A program made the position numbers and the translations under genes. From Pegea sp. RAD2-039 (Eukaryota; Chordata; Thaliacea; Salpida; Salpidae), in assembly GCA_034620365.1 (NCBI GenBank), contig JAQGEQ010000192.1, positions 4,459,001 through 4,523,000 on the forward strand: a stretch of 64,000 nucleotides of DNA, given 5' to 3'. Under the pieces are notes generated by a model, which was given only the letters and a program-made list of their open reading frames with translations, was not told where the DNA came from and made no database searches. Shown here piece after piece: positions 49,605 to 61,686 of this stretch. Each line of letters begins with the position of its first letter. Within the stretch, counting starts at the first letter, position 1.

Positions 49605-51267
49605 CAGACTGCGTCATCACTGTTTTTCGGCTACTCAACTGCCAGCTTGATTTTTTTACTCTGGTGACGTTATCAAGTCTTCTGCATGTTTGCTTTCATC
49701 CTAAAAATTTATTTTTTTATTTTGATACTTTTTCTTGAAGCTTTTCAATCCAAAGCGTGTCTAGAAGTGATGACGTTATCGTCATTTTTGAGTTCTTAAT
49801 ATAATCAGCGAAAAATATAAAACGTTTATACAAAAGTTAGAGTTTTGCTTCATAATGACGTCATTCAGATCTGAGATAATCAAACCTTATTCAATTTTTA
49901 ACTTAAACCTTTTTTTCTTAAATGCTGACTTCATCTGATAAAGTCACAGTAAATTAGACTAAAATTTTTTGACAAAAATTTTCTAAAATTTTCCTCTAAA
50001 CCAATTTGAAAATTTCTTTCATTTTCCAGCATTCAGATTCCTTTTTCAATTGTTTTGAAAACTTGAATAAACTTTAAATAATTTTGAAGAAGCCTTAGGT
50101 GATGAGACGTCACTGCCAAACAGTTGACGTGAAGTCTTGAGGTTATTAAGTTACTAAATCAGAATATTAATTTAAATAAAATCATTAATAAAAAATAATT
50201 GTTAACGTAAAAGTTACAACGAAGTACTTAGATAAGAATGAGACCCAGTTAATTTGAAAATTTAAATAATTTTATATATTATGAAATATATCTTAAAGTC
50301 TAAACCTAAAGTTTTTCTTAAATTGTATAAAAGTTATCTACCTTTTAGATTTGTATGTAAAATAAAAATGGAACAAGGACCTTTCCATTTAAAATTTTAA
50401 CTTTTTGATTTATTGCCTAACTATAATGAAATTTTATAATATTTTCCATACTGATTTTATGAATTACTTAAATTTTAGAGCATCTAAGTTTATGAGTACG
50501 CCATTATATTCATTTATCAGGTTATACAATTTTATTTTTTTTCTTTAAGAATTTATTATAAATAAAAACTTTATGTTTATACTTTCTGAATTTTTATTTA
50601 AAACCTAGATTAAAGTTCGACCAATTTGTTGATAAATAATAATAAGTAAGATTTAAAGGTATTTCAATTTTATTGCAGAAAGAACTTTGAAACCATAAGT
50701 AAAATATCTTTTAAATTAAAGTTTACCAAATATTTAAATTAAACTTATTTTTATGAATGCCAAAGATCGGTAAAAATACTTTTTAAAAATAATATTTAAA
50801 TTAAAATTTGAAAGTGTTAAAAAAGTTTCAATTTTGGATATTATTTTTAGTTTAATTTTAAATGTTTACTTTGAAAATAAACAATAAAACTTCGATTTTA
50901 TTTTAAAATAAAACAAATAAAGAAACTGAAGTCAACAGTTTATTTATGTTTAAAAGTATTTTTAATTTTCTATATATTTTTGATTTTCACTTCTACAATA
51001 ATTGAAAACATTTTATTGAATATTAATAATAATTTATACTTTCAAAAAAGCTATAATTTTTTTATAAATTAATTACATTGATGGAAAAAAATTTCAACAG
51101 CAGTTTCACTTTAAAGTTCTGAAATTGATTTTGTCTAAAAATTAGATAAGTAAAAAATAGTTTTACAAAAATCAAGTGATCTACTTATGAATATTATGAA
51201 ATAAGTTTATTATATTAATTTTAATGATTTATATTTTCAGAATATCTATAATTTAATTATTTACTTA
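49605..51267. other. Intergenic, RhoGEF to EED
   Basis: A few TGACGTCA/TGACGTTA sites occur before 50.1 kb, and then plain A+T-rich sequence. A TTATATTTTCAG acceptor ends 27 nt before the EED start codon. Confidence 0.5.
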
Positions 51268-53049
51268 ATGGAAGTTAATTCAGAAAGCTTAAATTCTGCT
51301 GATGGAATTTCTACTTTGGTGGAAATTGATCCCCAAACTTCAACTCCCATCAAACATTTTGCTTTGAACTCTAATATGACTAGTTCAAGATCAAAAAGAG
51401 GAAAAGGAAAAAGCAAAATGGCAAAAAAAGTTTCTCCTAAAGGAGGTTTTAAGCTGACAAACTCAATAAAAGTAATGTCCTTTTTTATCTTTCTTACTCT
51501 TTTATTCTTATCAATTCCCAGTCTTCATCATTTCCTGACCTTACTCACATTCTGATTCTTATCACTTCTTGTTCTTAATTGTCTTCTTATCTTGTTTGCT
51601 TCTTCATCAGGAAGATCATGGCAAACCTCTGTTTGGTGTTGCCTTCAATTATCATCTACCTGCAGATCAACCTCAGATGTTTGCAGCTGTCGGCAGTAAT
51701 CGAATCACTGTCTACGAATGTCGTCAATCGGGCTATATGAAAGCTATTCAAGCTTATGTCGACTCTGACGTTAGTACTTGATCATGATGTCATCACTGTT
51801 GACGTCATTACTGTCCATCGATTGCAGAGTGAAGAGACGTTCTATTCTTGCGCTTGGACAGTCGATACCACCACCCAACACCCTCTACTGGCTTTCGCCG
51901 GTGCTCGAGGACTCATTCGCTTACTCAACATTTTCACACGTGATTGCGTCAAGGTATCATGACGTCATCAATAAATGGATGATAGTGATTAGCTGATGTC
52001 GCAGCATTACATCAGTCACGGGAACGCTGTCAATGAACTCAAGTTTCATCCCACTCGACCTCATATCTTGCTGAGTGCTTCGAAAGATCATTCGTTGAGA
52101 GTGTGGAACGTGAAGACGGATGTACTAGTTTGTTTGTTTGCTGGAGTAGAAGGGCATCGTGATGAAGTCTTAAGTTGTGTTAGTGATCCTTATCTTTCTT
52201 CTGTTCTTTGTGCAATACTGAAACATTTTTGCAGGATTTTGATATTTGTGGAACTAAAATTATCAGTTGTGGAATGGATCACTCGTTGAAGGTGTGGAGG
52301 TTCGATACTGAAGAATTGCTTCTGGCACTGAAATCGTCTGATGTTTATGTGGGTGATTCTCCAGAGTAAGTTTGAAGCAAGTTAAAGTCAGAATCAAGAG
52401 ATTGGACTCGATTTGTACTTCAGAGCTTTTCCAACTTTACATTTTCATTGTCCTTACTTCTCTACACGAGATATTCATCGCAACTACGTCGATTGTGCGA
52501 GATGGTTTGGTGACTACATCCTCTCTAAGGTCTGCTCTTAACCTCAACCTTTATCATCTTCAAATATTTTTATTTCTAGTCTTGCGAGAACTCTATTGTA
52601 TGTTGGAAGCCGGGTTCTGTTAACAGTGACATCGATGATTTGAAACCCAAGGAGACTAACTTGACAGTACTCAGTCGACTTGAGTTTAATCACTGTGACA
52701 TCTGGTACATGAGATTTGCTATCGACTTTCATCACAAAGTGAGCAACTAATGATGGAATTAGTTTGATAAACTCATTCAAATTTGTTCTCAAGTATTTGG
52801 CGGTTGGTAACTTGTTTGGGAAAACATTTTTATGGGAATTAAATCAGTTAGATCCTCATAAATCCAAGTAAGTTGCTGAAACTTGTGCTGCTTGTTCAAC
52901 TATTTTCAATTTGTTGCAGATATTCTATACTTTCAACTGCAAGATGTTCAGCTACTATTAGACAAACAGCTTTCTCAAAAGATAGTTCTACTTTGATTTG
53001 TGTCTGTGATGATGCTACTATATGGAGATGGGACTCAAACAGCAAATAG
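51268..53049 (+). CDS. EED: EED, Polycomb repressive complex 2 WD40 subunit
   Basis: Nine exons: 51268-51471, 51611-51769, 51828-51953, 52005-52178, 52235-52365, 52424-52529, 52580-52738, 52794-52867, 52920-53049; 420 aa (human 441). After a basic N-terminus ([15 protein letters not shown]) there is a seven-bladed WD40 propeller with [96 protein letters not shown] and [10 protein letters not shown]. The aromatic-cage positions known to read trimethyl-lysine (the Phe of LFGV, Tyr of FYSCAW, Trp-Tyr of IWYMRF) are all kept. In PRC2, EED holds EZH2 and SUZ12 together and binds H3K27me3 to spread the mark. The short introns contain a few TGACGTCA sites. Confidence 0.96.
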
Positions 53050-53673
53050 TTTCTCAGTCGAAAATTTTTTTGTTATTTTGTGTGATGATCAAATAAAAGT
53101 TTTTATTTTCTAATTCTTATGATTAAATTAGAGAAATCCTCGCTTATTGTCTCAGATAATTTTCTTTTAAATTAATAATTAAAAATGTTGTTATTCTAGA
53201 AACGTTAAATAATAAATTTTAATAGAGTTTTTCTAAAAACCATTCTCCTTCAATTTCTCGGCAAATGTACCAAAATTATTCGAAGTTTATAAATAATCTT
53301 TAAATGATTTTTGTTAAAGTATTTTAGTTAAGTAATTATTAATAGTTTTCATTTTTAAATTCTTATAAGTTCTTAAAATATTTTCAAACTTGACCACAAG
53401 AGGTCGCTAAAGGTCGACTTCAACTTTAATTTTATTTTTCTGAAGCTATTTTTAAAATCTGAATATTTTTTATCTTTGAGTAGATTTTAATTGATTAATT
53501 AGCAAATCCTAAATTTCAAAATATCTTAAAATAACATTTCATGATTTTAATACAGATTTCACATTTTTTATTTTTTTTTTTAATGAATAATTAATCTAAA
53601 AAAAATTTCTGAACATTTTAATTTAAAAAAAAATCTTTTGTGAGTTCTCATTAATAATGTTCTCCTTGATATA
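53050..53673. other. Intergenic, A+T-rich
   Basis: AATAAAAG at about 53091-53098, 42 nt after the EED stop, is a likely polyadenylation signal. Nothing else seen. Confidence 0.5.
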
Positions 53674-53871
53674 ATGACGTCATCTGAAAAACATCTCGTT
53701 CCACTTGAGTTCACACGACAAGAAACAGTTTCATCAAAACACGTGACCTCATCACGTGTTGTTGACCTTGTGACGTCAGCAAAAAAGAAGGAAGATTTTT
53801 TACAAAATATTATCGACGATATTTACATGTCCATAGATTGGACGCTTAGCGGTCGTGACGTCAGCTTTTGA
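53674..53871 (+). CDS. Orphan 65-aa protein beginning MTSS
   Basis: Single-exon frame, ATG to TGA. The start codon is inside the palindrome (ATGACGTCATC), so the protein begins Met-Thr-Ser-Ser; two more copies are translated as VTSA and RDVS. The C-terminal half (KKKEDFLQNIIDDIYMSIDW) looks like an amphipathic acidic helix. I do not recognise a family. Base composition is higher in G+C than the surrounding intergenic DNA and similar to nearby genes. It could be an exon of a larger gene or a chance frame over a motif cluster. Confidence 0.4.
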   Translation: MTSSEKHLVPLEFTRQETVSSKHVTSSRVVDLVTSAKKKEDFLQNIIDDIYMSIDWTLSGRDVSF

Positions 53872-55185
53872 CGTTATCAACCGTACGTATGAGTCGAGCA
53901 AAAGTTTGAGAAATCAATAAATAAAGCAACAACAACTACAGTTTTAGTTTGAAGCGAAGATATCACGTGTATGACGTCATCATTTTGATCTTGTCACGTG
54001 GTTACGTCATCACTTCACTTATGAAACTCATAAAAATATTTTGAAAATGATTCTCTTTTTTTAAGTTTTTTTATTTTAACAAAATTTACAGAAAACAAAT
54101 TTGAAACACTGAAAAGCGCTAATAAAAGTGATTAAGAATATATTAAATCATCATCGCATAATAAACCATTTTCGAGAAGATTTTCATCAACAACAAAATG
54201 TTTTTGCTTTTTGCTGTAAAAGAAAATTTGTGAAATTATCTAAAAAAAAAGATTTAGGAAATTTCACTTTTCAAATCAACAACTTTCAGCTAAAAAGACG
54301 TCATCAGTGACATCATTAATTACGTCATCAACATCAACTAACTGAAAGGCGAGTCTGACCAACAATTAAATTTTCTTTCCTTTTTATTTCAGATTTCTTT
54401 CTTTTTTTCACATCTCTTCCAAACCTTCAAAACATATCATCACGTGACCTCCATTCACCGCGTGTGACGTCATAGACGCTCGACTTGTTGTTGTTTTTCA
54501 ACGGCTAGAAGTTTTGAGGGTTGTTTTTCACATTGACCTCATTTAACTGACGAAAAGCAAACCTTTCCTGGTTTGAACTTTTCTACTTCCGACACAAAAC
54601 TCAACAAATTTCTGCTTTTTTTGAAATTTTAATAAAAATTTTTTAATTTGTTTTTTTCTAAATTTTTCAGTTATTTTAAATTTTTTAATTTTCAACACTT
54701 TTTAACACTTTTAACATTTTTATTTTAACTTTTTCTACTTGTTTTCATAAATTGTCAATAATAACTTTCAACCATCTTTACTGTTAATACGTTCAATACC
54801 TTTTGAACTTGTTTGTTTTCTACCTATTTTTATCTTTATACATTTTCTTCTTGTTTTTCTACATTTTCTACTTGTTTTTCTACATTTTCTATTTATTTTT
54901 CAACAGTTTCTTCTTGTTTTTCTACATTTTCTTCTTGTTTTTCTACATCTTCTACTTGTGTTTTTATATTAAAAAAAACATTTTCTTGTTGTTTACATAA
55001 ACTTCAGACTTATATTGATATTTTTCTGTTTGTTTTATACATTGTTTGTTAATTTTAAGCTTCATTTATTTGTTTTTATTCTTTTTCAGTTTATTTGCAT
55101 CTTCTTGTTTCTATCTTTTTATTGCCTTATACTTGTTTGTAGACATTTTCTAATCGCTTTTATAGATTTTCTGCTTTTTACTTTT
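53872..55185. other. Intergenic with motif cluster and T-rich tract
   Basis: 53940-54520 has several TGACGTCA and CACGTG sites (for example TATCACGTGTATGACGTCAT near 53961 and GTCACGTGG near 53995). 54600-55180 is very T-rich. Open frames there (poly Phe/Tyr/Leu) are composition artefacts. Confidence 0.5.
54836..54960. repeat. 21-bp T-rich tandem repeat
   Basis: About six units of the type TTTTCTACATTTTCTACTTG plus one T, with small variants (CTTCTTG, CAACAGTTT). Confidence 0.75.
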
Positions 55186-56835
55186 CTATTTCTTTCCTGT
55201 CTTTTTATACAATTTAAAGGATACAATCGAATCAAGAGTCATTGTTCCTAAAGATCCAATCAGCCAAGGAGTTTGTCGAATCAAAAATTCTCGTCGAGAA
55301 ATCTTATTTGGAGGATCTTGGAGTAGAATCTACAAAAAAGAATTTTTAAGGATTATAGCATCATTAATGACGTCATTACTGAAGCGCCATAAAGTGAATT
55401 TCCTAAAGCTGCGAGAAGGAACAATGAGTAACAGACTCCGTCGGTTTTCTTGCGCCGAAACTGAAAGCAAATATATCTGATGACGTCATCATTGCTTACT
55501 AGAAATCAGTTGATCATCATCAGCTCACGTTTTTGATGATCTGAGGAATTCTTGACGACAAATAAAGAATTGCAGAAAGACAGCCGATGACGTAACCCGC
55601 GATCAGCTGCGGCGCCTATGACATCATTCAAATAAATCTTTAGTTAAATCTCCTAAGTCATTCTAACCCATTTTGTAAATTCAACTTCTAATAATCTTCG
55701 ACTTCTAAAAACTTCTGTTTGTTTGTTGTCATGGAAACCGAGTTTTGGGAGTGACAACAAAGCCGTAAATACACACGTGAGAACGATTGTTCCACGTCGA
55801 TGGGTTCGTGGTGACCAGGGTTGGTTAGCAACTCCTCGAAACGTCTCTATTACACGCGATGATGACGTCACTAATTATGACGTCACTTTTGGCGTATTAT
55901 TATGACTACCTCTACCCGGTTGCTCTTGGAGACGATGTAGATACAAGCAATAGAAAAATTGTGAGATGATGATGACGTCCATTGCAACGTAGTAACAGGA
56001 AGTGTAAAGCTGAACCGGAAACTGTTTGATGAGAACACATCCGATCTATAAACAGTGAGGTCTTAAGAAGCTTTAACAGCGTCAAAGATTTCCAGTGGAA
56101 GTTACCAGGTTACAAGAGTCCCCACATAACCAAAGCAACAATGAATATATGGACCAAGCTTCATGAACCTTTTTTTGTCGAAAGTTTGAGATTACTTGCC
56201 TGAAGAAAAACAATTTTTAAATCTGTGAAATGCAAAGTTAAAATGAAAGAGTAAACTCTCTGCTGTCGAGCACCTTAAACCACTAAACTTATTTGTCAAT
56301 ACGACAAGTTTTTGTGGCTCGATTTTGTTGGCCGAGGAGTTTTTACATTTAAGGTGCTACATTTTCGACTTAAGAAGATTGTTATTTATTTATTGTAGAA
56401 TTTCGTTCATTAAGATTACAACTAAGAAATTATCTAGATTGTGAAAACTTCTTAAAAATTGTAAAAAAAATGATTTATAACTAGCTGAACTAGAATCGCT
56501 GTCAAAAATATAAAAGAAATAGAGAAATATACAATTTATATTCAAATATAAACATATGATAAAAACAAAACAATTCAATAAACAAAAAACTTTAAAAAAC
56601 ATAAAATAAAAAGTTGATAAACAAATGGTTTAACAGAAAATAATAAATATTTGTAAATCGAAACTCACGGAAAACCAGCAGACATCCAACAACAGATTGA
56701 AACTAGTCCAAGACATAAACCAAGCTCTGACTTAAAGTTATAAACACACTGATTGAAAGTGTTGTAGATCCATAAAACAGGATTTGGTTGAGAACATGAA
56801 GTGTTTACTGCAAGATGGTAAGGAAAACCGTACAT
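55186..56835 (-). CDS. SLC66A1: SLC66A1-like lysosomal PQ-loop amino acid transporter
   Basis: Seven exons: 56835-56669, 56199-56106, 56045-55916, 55846-55668, 55615-55529, 55460-55380, 55329-55186; 293 aa (human 291). Two PQ-loops are present: SAGFPQVISNFRQKKVHEAWS and SSRIPQIIKNFRRKKTDGVCYS. The first is followed by LLLWLCGDSCNL and the second by LFLLAALGNSLYG and TPWLIGSLGTMTLDSIVSF. Seven membrane helices are expected. The family exports cationic amino acids from lysosomes (and the cysteine-lysine disulfide formed during cysteamine therapy). The acidic dileucine sorting signal at the vertebrate C-terminus is absent; the protein ends in KKTGKK. The ATG at 56835 was preferred over an upstream TTG in frame. 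Confidence 0.92.
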
Positions 56836-58230
56836 ATTGAAAAGTGAAATAAAAAGTAAAAAGTTTAACAAGTTGCTTATATTAGGTTTGTCAACATGTT
56901 CATTTTGATGAAGTTGCAGAAATTAAATCATCAAAGAAGTATCCACATCAAAGCATTTTAAAGAAAGTAGTAAACAATTTATAACTTAGTTACAGCATTA
57001 AAAGTTTGAACTTTGAATCTTAAATTGTTAGCAAGATTTTGAACTGAACAAAATTAAAGTTTGATTGAAAATGTTGTCACTTCAGAAACAATTATCAATT
57101 CTTAAACTTGATTAAAGTTAAAAAAGCTGCAAGTGAGTTGCAATAAAAAGTTCTTAATAAATATTTATCAACATTTTAAGATTATATTTATTTAATCAGA
57201 TAAAAGTCTTTTAAAAACTTTTCAAGTTAGAAATTAATTCAGATTGGAAATATATTTTTGATAATCTTTATTTATGTTTTAATTAAATTGGCTTTCAAAC
57301 TCTCAAACAGCTCTTCCTTAACTCAAGTTTTCCTGAAATCTTTCCATTTCTTTTTATACAGCTCTGACTTCATCTTTTAATTATTTTGATTTTCTAATTC
57401 TTCATCCCTTTGTACCGGAGTCATACCTATTTATTTTGATATCTTTTTATCCCTGTTCCTAAAGATCCAAACATGACTTCTTCCAATAATTCTGATCTAC
57501 AAACTTTCTAACTAACTTGTGAAGAAGTTATTTTTGTTAGAACTGATATTTATCATCTCTTCTTTCAAATTTCTAAAGATAGCTTCATCTTTCAATTACT
57601 ATGGTTTTCAATTTCTTTAAAAACTTGTCCCAAAATTTTATCTGCTCATTCTGATATCTTCCCGTCTCTGCATTTGAAAATCAAGCGTAACTCTTTCTTT
57701 TAATTATGGTTTATTCCAAAATCATTTCTTCTCCAGTTATTTTGATCTATAAACTTGTTTGGAGTTACATTTCTAGTATAAGAATATATTTCTAAATTTA
57801 TCTAATTTTTATGAAAACAATTTCTAAAGTTTGTTTCAAATATTTAATTACAGAATATTTCTATTTATTTTCAAACTTTTTTCAAAGCAGTTTTTAACCA
57901 AATTAGTTTAGTTACATTTCAAATGAGTTTAAACCTCACAACAAACTTTGTGGCTTTGGTTTCTCAGAAATTGGCTTTTAAATTATCATTCACTTTATTC
58001 AGAATTATATTTTTGAGAACTTTGCCAATTAAATATTTTTTTCTACCACATTTTTGATTTATTAAAATTTTTTCCACAATTTTTTTCTTATTTTTTTATC
58101 AGCATGCTTTTTTTCACAAAATTTTAGAAATAATTTGAGTTGACGACAAAAGTTCAATTTGTTATTAAAAAATTTGAATTTGATAAAGCATCAGCATCGA
58201 GATGACGTCACAAGGATCGTTGTGACGTCA
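56836..58230. other. Intergenic between SLC66A1 5' end and FHF 3' end
   Basis: A+T-rich; only T-rich low-complexity stretches. No exon seen and no TGACGTCA until 58202. Confidence 0.55.
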
Positions 58231-61202
58231 TCAATTTGAGCTTCGACTCCTCGCCACTCCTGAAGAAGCTGATCGGCTGTTTGGAACAATACTGAGATCA
58301 TTCAGACTTGGCTCTTTGAAGAGATGGACTGCAAAGATATGTCACGTGAGATGATGACATAATGACGTCACATACCTTCGAGCGGACATGGAATGAAGTG
58401 ACAATAAGCTTTATGCTTCTTGGCTCGGGAACCTTTCACAGGGATTCCATCTCGTGAAAAGCCGAGGTTCCAGGCCCGACCACTCTGAAGCTGTTTATAA
58501 AGTGTCGAGGTGTAGACGACATAGTAGTTTTCGAATACTGACTCTTTGAATTTACATTCTGATGTGAAAGTCTCCTAAAAATTGATGAAGATTATATGAT
58601 AATGATGGAAAGATTAAGATCAGATGATAGAGATCAAAAGGCATAGATTAGATGATGAAGATCAGAAGATGAAAATCAGATGAAAAAGATAAGAAGATGA
58701 AGATTAAATTGAAAGATTAAAAGATGAGAATTAGTTGAAAAACATCAGAAAATTAAGATTAAGAAATAAAGATTAGAAAATGAGGATGATGAGGATCTAA
58801 CAACCAAGACTCACTGTAGCATACACCTCTCCTTCACAATTCATCGCGATGTACTGAGAAGTATTTTGATGTTGGATGCAGACTATCCGAAGTCCAACCG
58901 GGATCAGATTGAATATATGTCCTTCAATTGGCGGATCTCCCTTGGGTAAACCTCTGACTTCTCCACCAAAAACTCCCAAATAGTATCCTTGTCGAGAGTA
59001 CAAACGAGTTCGCACCCCCTTCAACTGTGATTCTGCAGGAGAAAAACAAGATCAGAAGAAGATCAGAAGAAGATCAGAAGAAGATCAGAAGAAGATCAGA
59101 AGAAGATCAGAAGAAGATCAGAAGAAAATCAGAAGAAGATCAGAAGAAGATCAGAAGAAGATCAGAAGAAGATCAGAAGAAGATCAGAAGAAGATCAGAA
59201 GAAGATCAGAAGAAGATCAGAAGAAGATCAGAAGAAGATCAGAAGAAGATCAGAAGAAGATCAGAAGAAGATCAGAAGAAGATCAGAAGAAGATCAGAAG
59301 AAGATCAGAAGAAGATCAGAAGAAGATCAGAAGAAGATTAGAAGAAGATCAGAAGAAGATCAGAAGAAGATCAGAAGAAGATCAGAAGAAGATCAGAAGA
59401 AGATCAGAAGAAGATCAGAAAAAGATCAGAAGAAAATAAAAATAAAATGAAATTATAGAATCACTTTTAGGTTAAATATTATTTGACAAACTTTAAAAAA
59501 TCTAAACAGAACAGGAAAGTATTTTAATTTATTAAATCAATTCAGGTCATAAATTTCTTTAAAATTTAAGCTATAACAATAAAAAGATAAATGAAAGGGA
59601 AACCAATTGATCATAAATAGTAGAATTGTTTAAAAAACAGAAAAAAGCTCATTTATAAAAAGCAGCTGCAAAGTTTTATACAAAAATTTCATTTCAATTT
59701 AATTAGTGAAAAAATGCAAAATATTTGACAAATCTTCAAAGATTTTAATTAAAGTTTTTAAAGTAAAATTTTGAAGCTAAAAACTTAGTTCAACTTTCCC
59801 TCTCATTTAAAGACTTTTAACAATAATTTTCAGACCTGAACCCCGAAATTTCTCTACTTCCATTTCTTTGTAAGAAAACTTTGATACTAAAAGTTTCATT
59901 TTTAGGGCAAATTTTTACTGAAACTTTTGAAATTCTGCCAAAAACTTTTCGAAATACAATTTCAACTTAAATTATTTATAATAATCTTTCTACTATCTTC
60001 ACAACAACCATCTTAAACTAACCTTTTGTGTTTCTACTAGGTATTGGAGCTTTCAATTTTTCCATAGTCACCAACACCAAGCAATAAGCTAGTCAAGATA
60101 GAAAAACTTTCAAACATTTACAAACTCATCAATAATTCATTTGCAGCTTAATGACGTCATCAGACTGTCGCTAGTTTAGTCAAGAAAATTTTCTAAATTA
60201 TTAATTTCTATCTACTGATAATTGTTCTGCACAATTTGGATTTTTATCTTTCTGCGCTCACACTCAATTTGTCGCGAAGTGATGATGTCATCAGAGCTGT
60301 GACGAAAATTTTATAGTATTTTGAAAGTCTTGAAATTTTGATTTTTAAGAAAAAAGAAAACTTTATTGAATAAAGTTCAAAATTTCAGAAAAAAATCCAT
60401 AAAAATCTGTTTTTTTTTTAACTCCATCTAGCGAAAAAATAAACAAACACTCATTACACATTTGCAAGTACCTTTGCTGCTTTTTGAGAAAGTTCTTTGC
60501 TTCATTTGTCGAATTAAAAAGTTAAAATATCTAAAAATTTAAAAGTTATAAAATCAAAATTTTAAGAGCCCTAAAAAAATCATAAAATCTTTCAGAAATT
60601 TAATATCAAAAATGTTTCAAGCAATTAGCTTCAAAACTTCTTCAACTAAATGTTAAATTAACTGATCTTCAGCATATACAGATATCATGACGTCATTACC
60701 CGTTCCAGTTCACTGATTCATTTGATCTAAGTTTTACATCAAATTTTCAGATCTTATGTTTTCAGTTTTCAAATCAATCAAAAAATAACTTTTTGTTTTT
60801 TCATCGCCTCAGGCTTCGTTCAAAAAGTTAAAAAACAAAAATCTTCAAAAATTTCATAAATAAATTTCTCCAAAATTTCAAAAGAGAAAAATTAAAGTCT
60901 TCAAAATATGTTATGACATCATCAAAAAATTAAATTACAAAAAAACTTGTATTTGTAATCTAAGCCGGCAGAAGACAGCAAAGAGCAAATGATACAAGTT
61001 TGAAAAATCCCAAAAATAAAAGTGACAAAATTCCGATTTTGAAAAATTACAAAAATTTAGATTTTTCAAATGAAAAACACTGAAACTCACCAATTGTTGG
61101 AGCTCTTAGTTTCAAACCTTTTCCACACGGACAACACTTCAATGGCATTCCGGAACAATTTGGAAAATGAATCAAATAGAAGTTCAATAAGCCATAAGTC
61201 AT
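58231..61202 (-). CDS. FGF homologous factor (FHF/FGF11-14 class), three candidate 5' exons
   Basis: Common exons: 59032-58815, 58574-58376, 58328-58231. Alternative first exons, all ending in phase 1: A 61202-61091 (208 aa total; contains [16 protein letters not shown]), C 60505-60472 (182 aa; [11 protein letters not shown]), B 60065-60023 (185 aa; [14 protein letters not shown]). The beta-trefoil core reads [97 protein letters not shown] and KEPSLNDL. FHFs have no secretion signal; they stay in the cell and bind voltage-gated sodium channel tails, and vertebrate FHFs also use alternative 5' exons. None of the 5' exons here encodes an obvious signal peptide, though exon A begins with a moderately hydrophobic stretch. 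The stop codon TGA overlaps the extended palindrome (TGATGACGTCA). Confidence 0.9.
58600..58795. repeat. Degenerate GATGAAGATCAGA-type repeat in FHF intron
   Basis: Imperfect 12-24 bp repeats (AGATGAAGATCAGAAGATGA and relatives) in the intron between 58574 and 58815, related to the 11-bp array at 59042. Confidence 0.6.
59042..59435. repeat. 11-bp minisatellite next to a 3' splice site
   Basis: About 35 near-perfect copies of GATCAGAAGAA on the plus strand. On the transcribed (minus) strand this is TTCTTCTGATC, a pyrimidine-rich array that ends just before the acceptor of the FHF core exon at 59032. Because 11 is not a multiple of three, the array shows open frames ([10 protein letters not shown]...) on the plus strand; these are not a gene. 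Confidence 0.95.
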
Positions 61203-61364
61203 AATCTTCACATAGAAAGTTGATGATGTAGTTGCTGATGACGTAATTAGTGATTTAGTATTTCTTGATGAAATAATTAGTGAAAGTGAAGTTCTTGATG
61301 ACGTAGTTGATGATGACGTAGGTGTTAATGATGTAGTTGATGATGATGTAGTTTGCAGCTAATT
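61203..61364 (-). other. Possible Thr/Ser-rich extension of FHF exon A
   Basis: The frame of exon A stays open upstream of its ATG for 54 codons, reading LQTTSSSTTS...SSATTSSTFYVKI. It is built from ACATCATCA / TACGTCATCA repeats derived from the palindrome. A GAATTAG just upstream could be an acceptor, so exon A may be internal with a longer N-terminus. It could equally be 5' UTR. Confidence 0.3.
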
Positions 61365-61686
61365 CTTTAATGAAATTTTGGATTTTTGAAAAGCTCTTTT
61401 GGATGAATTATTAATTTTATGTTTTTATTTTTGTTGGTTTCAGAAATTCTCAAAGAAAATGAATAAAAGTGACAAAAATTAAAAAATCTGAAAAAAAATA
61501 AACATTATTAAATTTAAAATAAAATTTGAAAGATAATAGAAACAAAATCTAAGTTTTTAAAAATAAAAAATACATTTTTAAATGTTAAAATAACTAATTT
61601 GGAAAAATTATGTAAAACACTAACTTGAATAAAACTTCTATTAGTAGCTAATGCTACTAAAAGCGATGACGTCACGATCTAAAATA

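Noticed and set aside
54128..54310. 60-codon basic frame
   Set aside because: No conserved motif, no splice or promoter context, and composition typical of the A+T-rich surroundings.
54803..55251. Overlapping Phe/Tyr/Ser-rich open frames
   Set aside because: They are produced by T-rich tandem sequence and lie beyond the 3' end of the SLC66A1 gene.
59027..59341. 104-codon plus-strand frame of RRSEEDQKK repeats
   Set aside because: Direct translation of the 11-bp satellite in an intron of the minus-strand FHF gene; all frames look the same.
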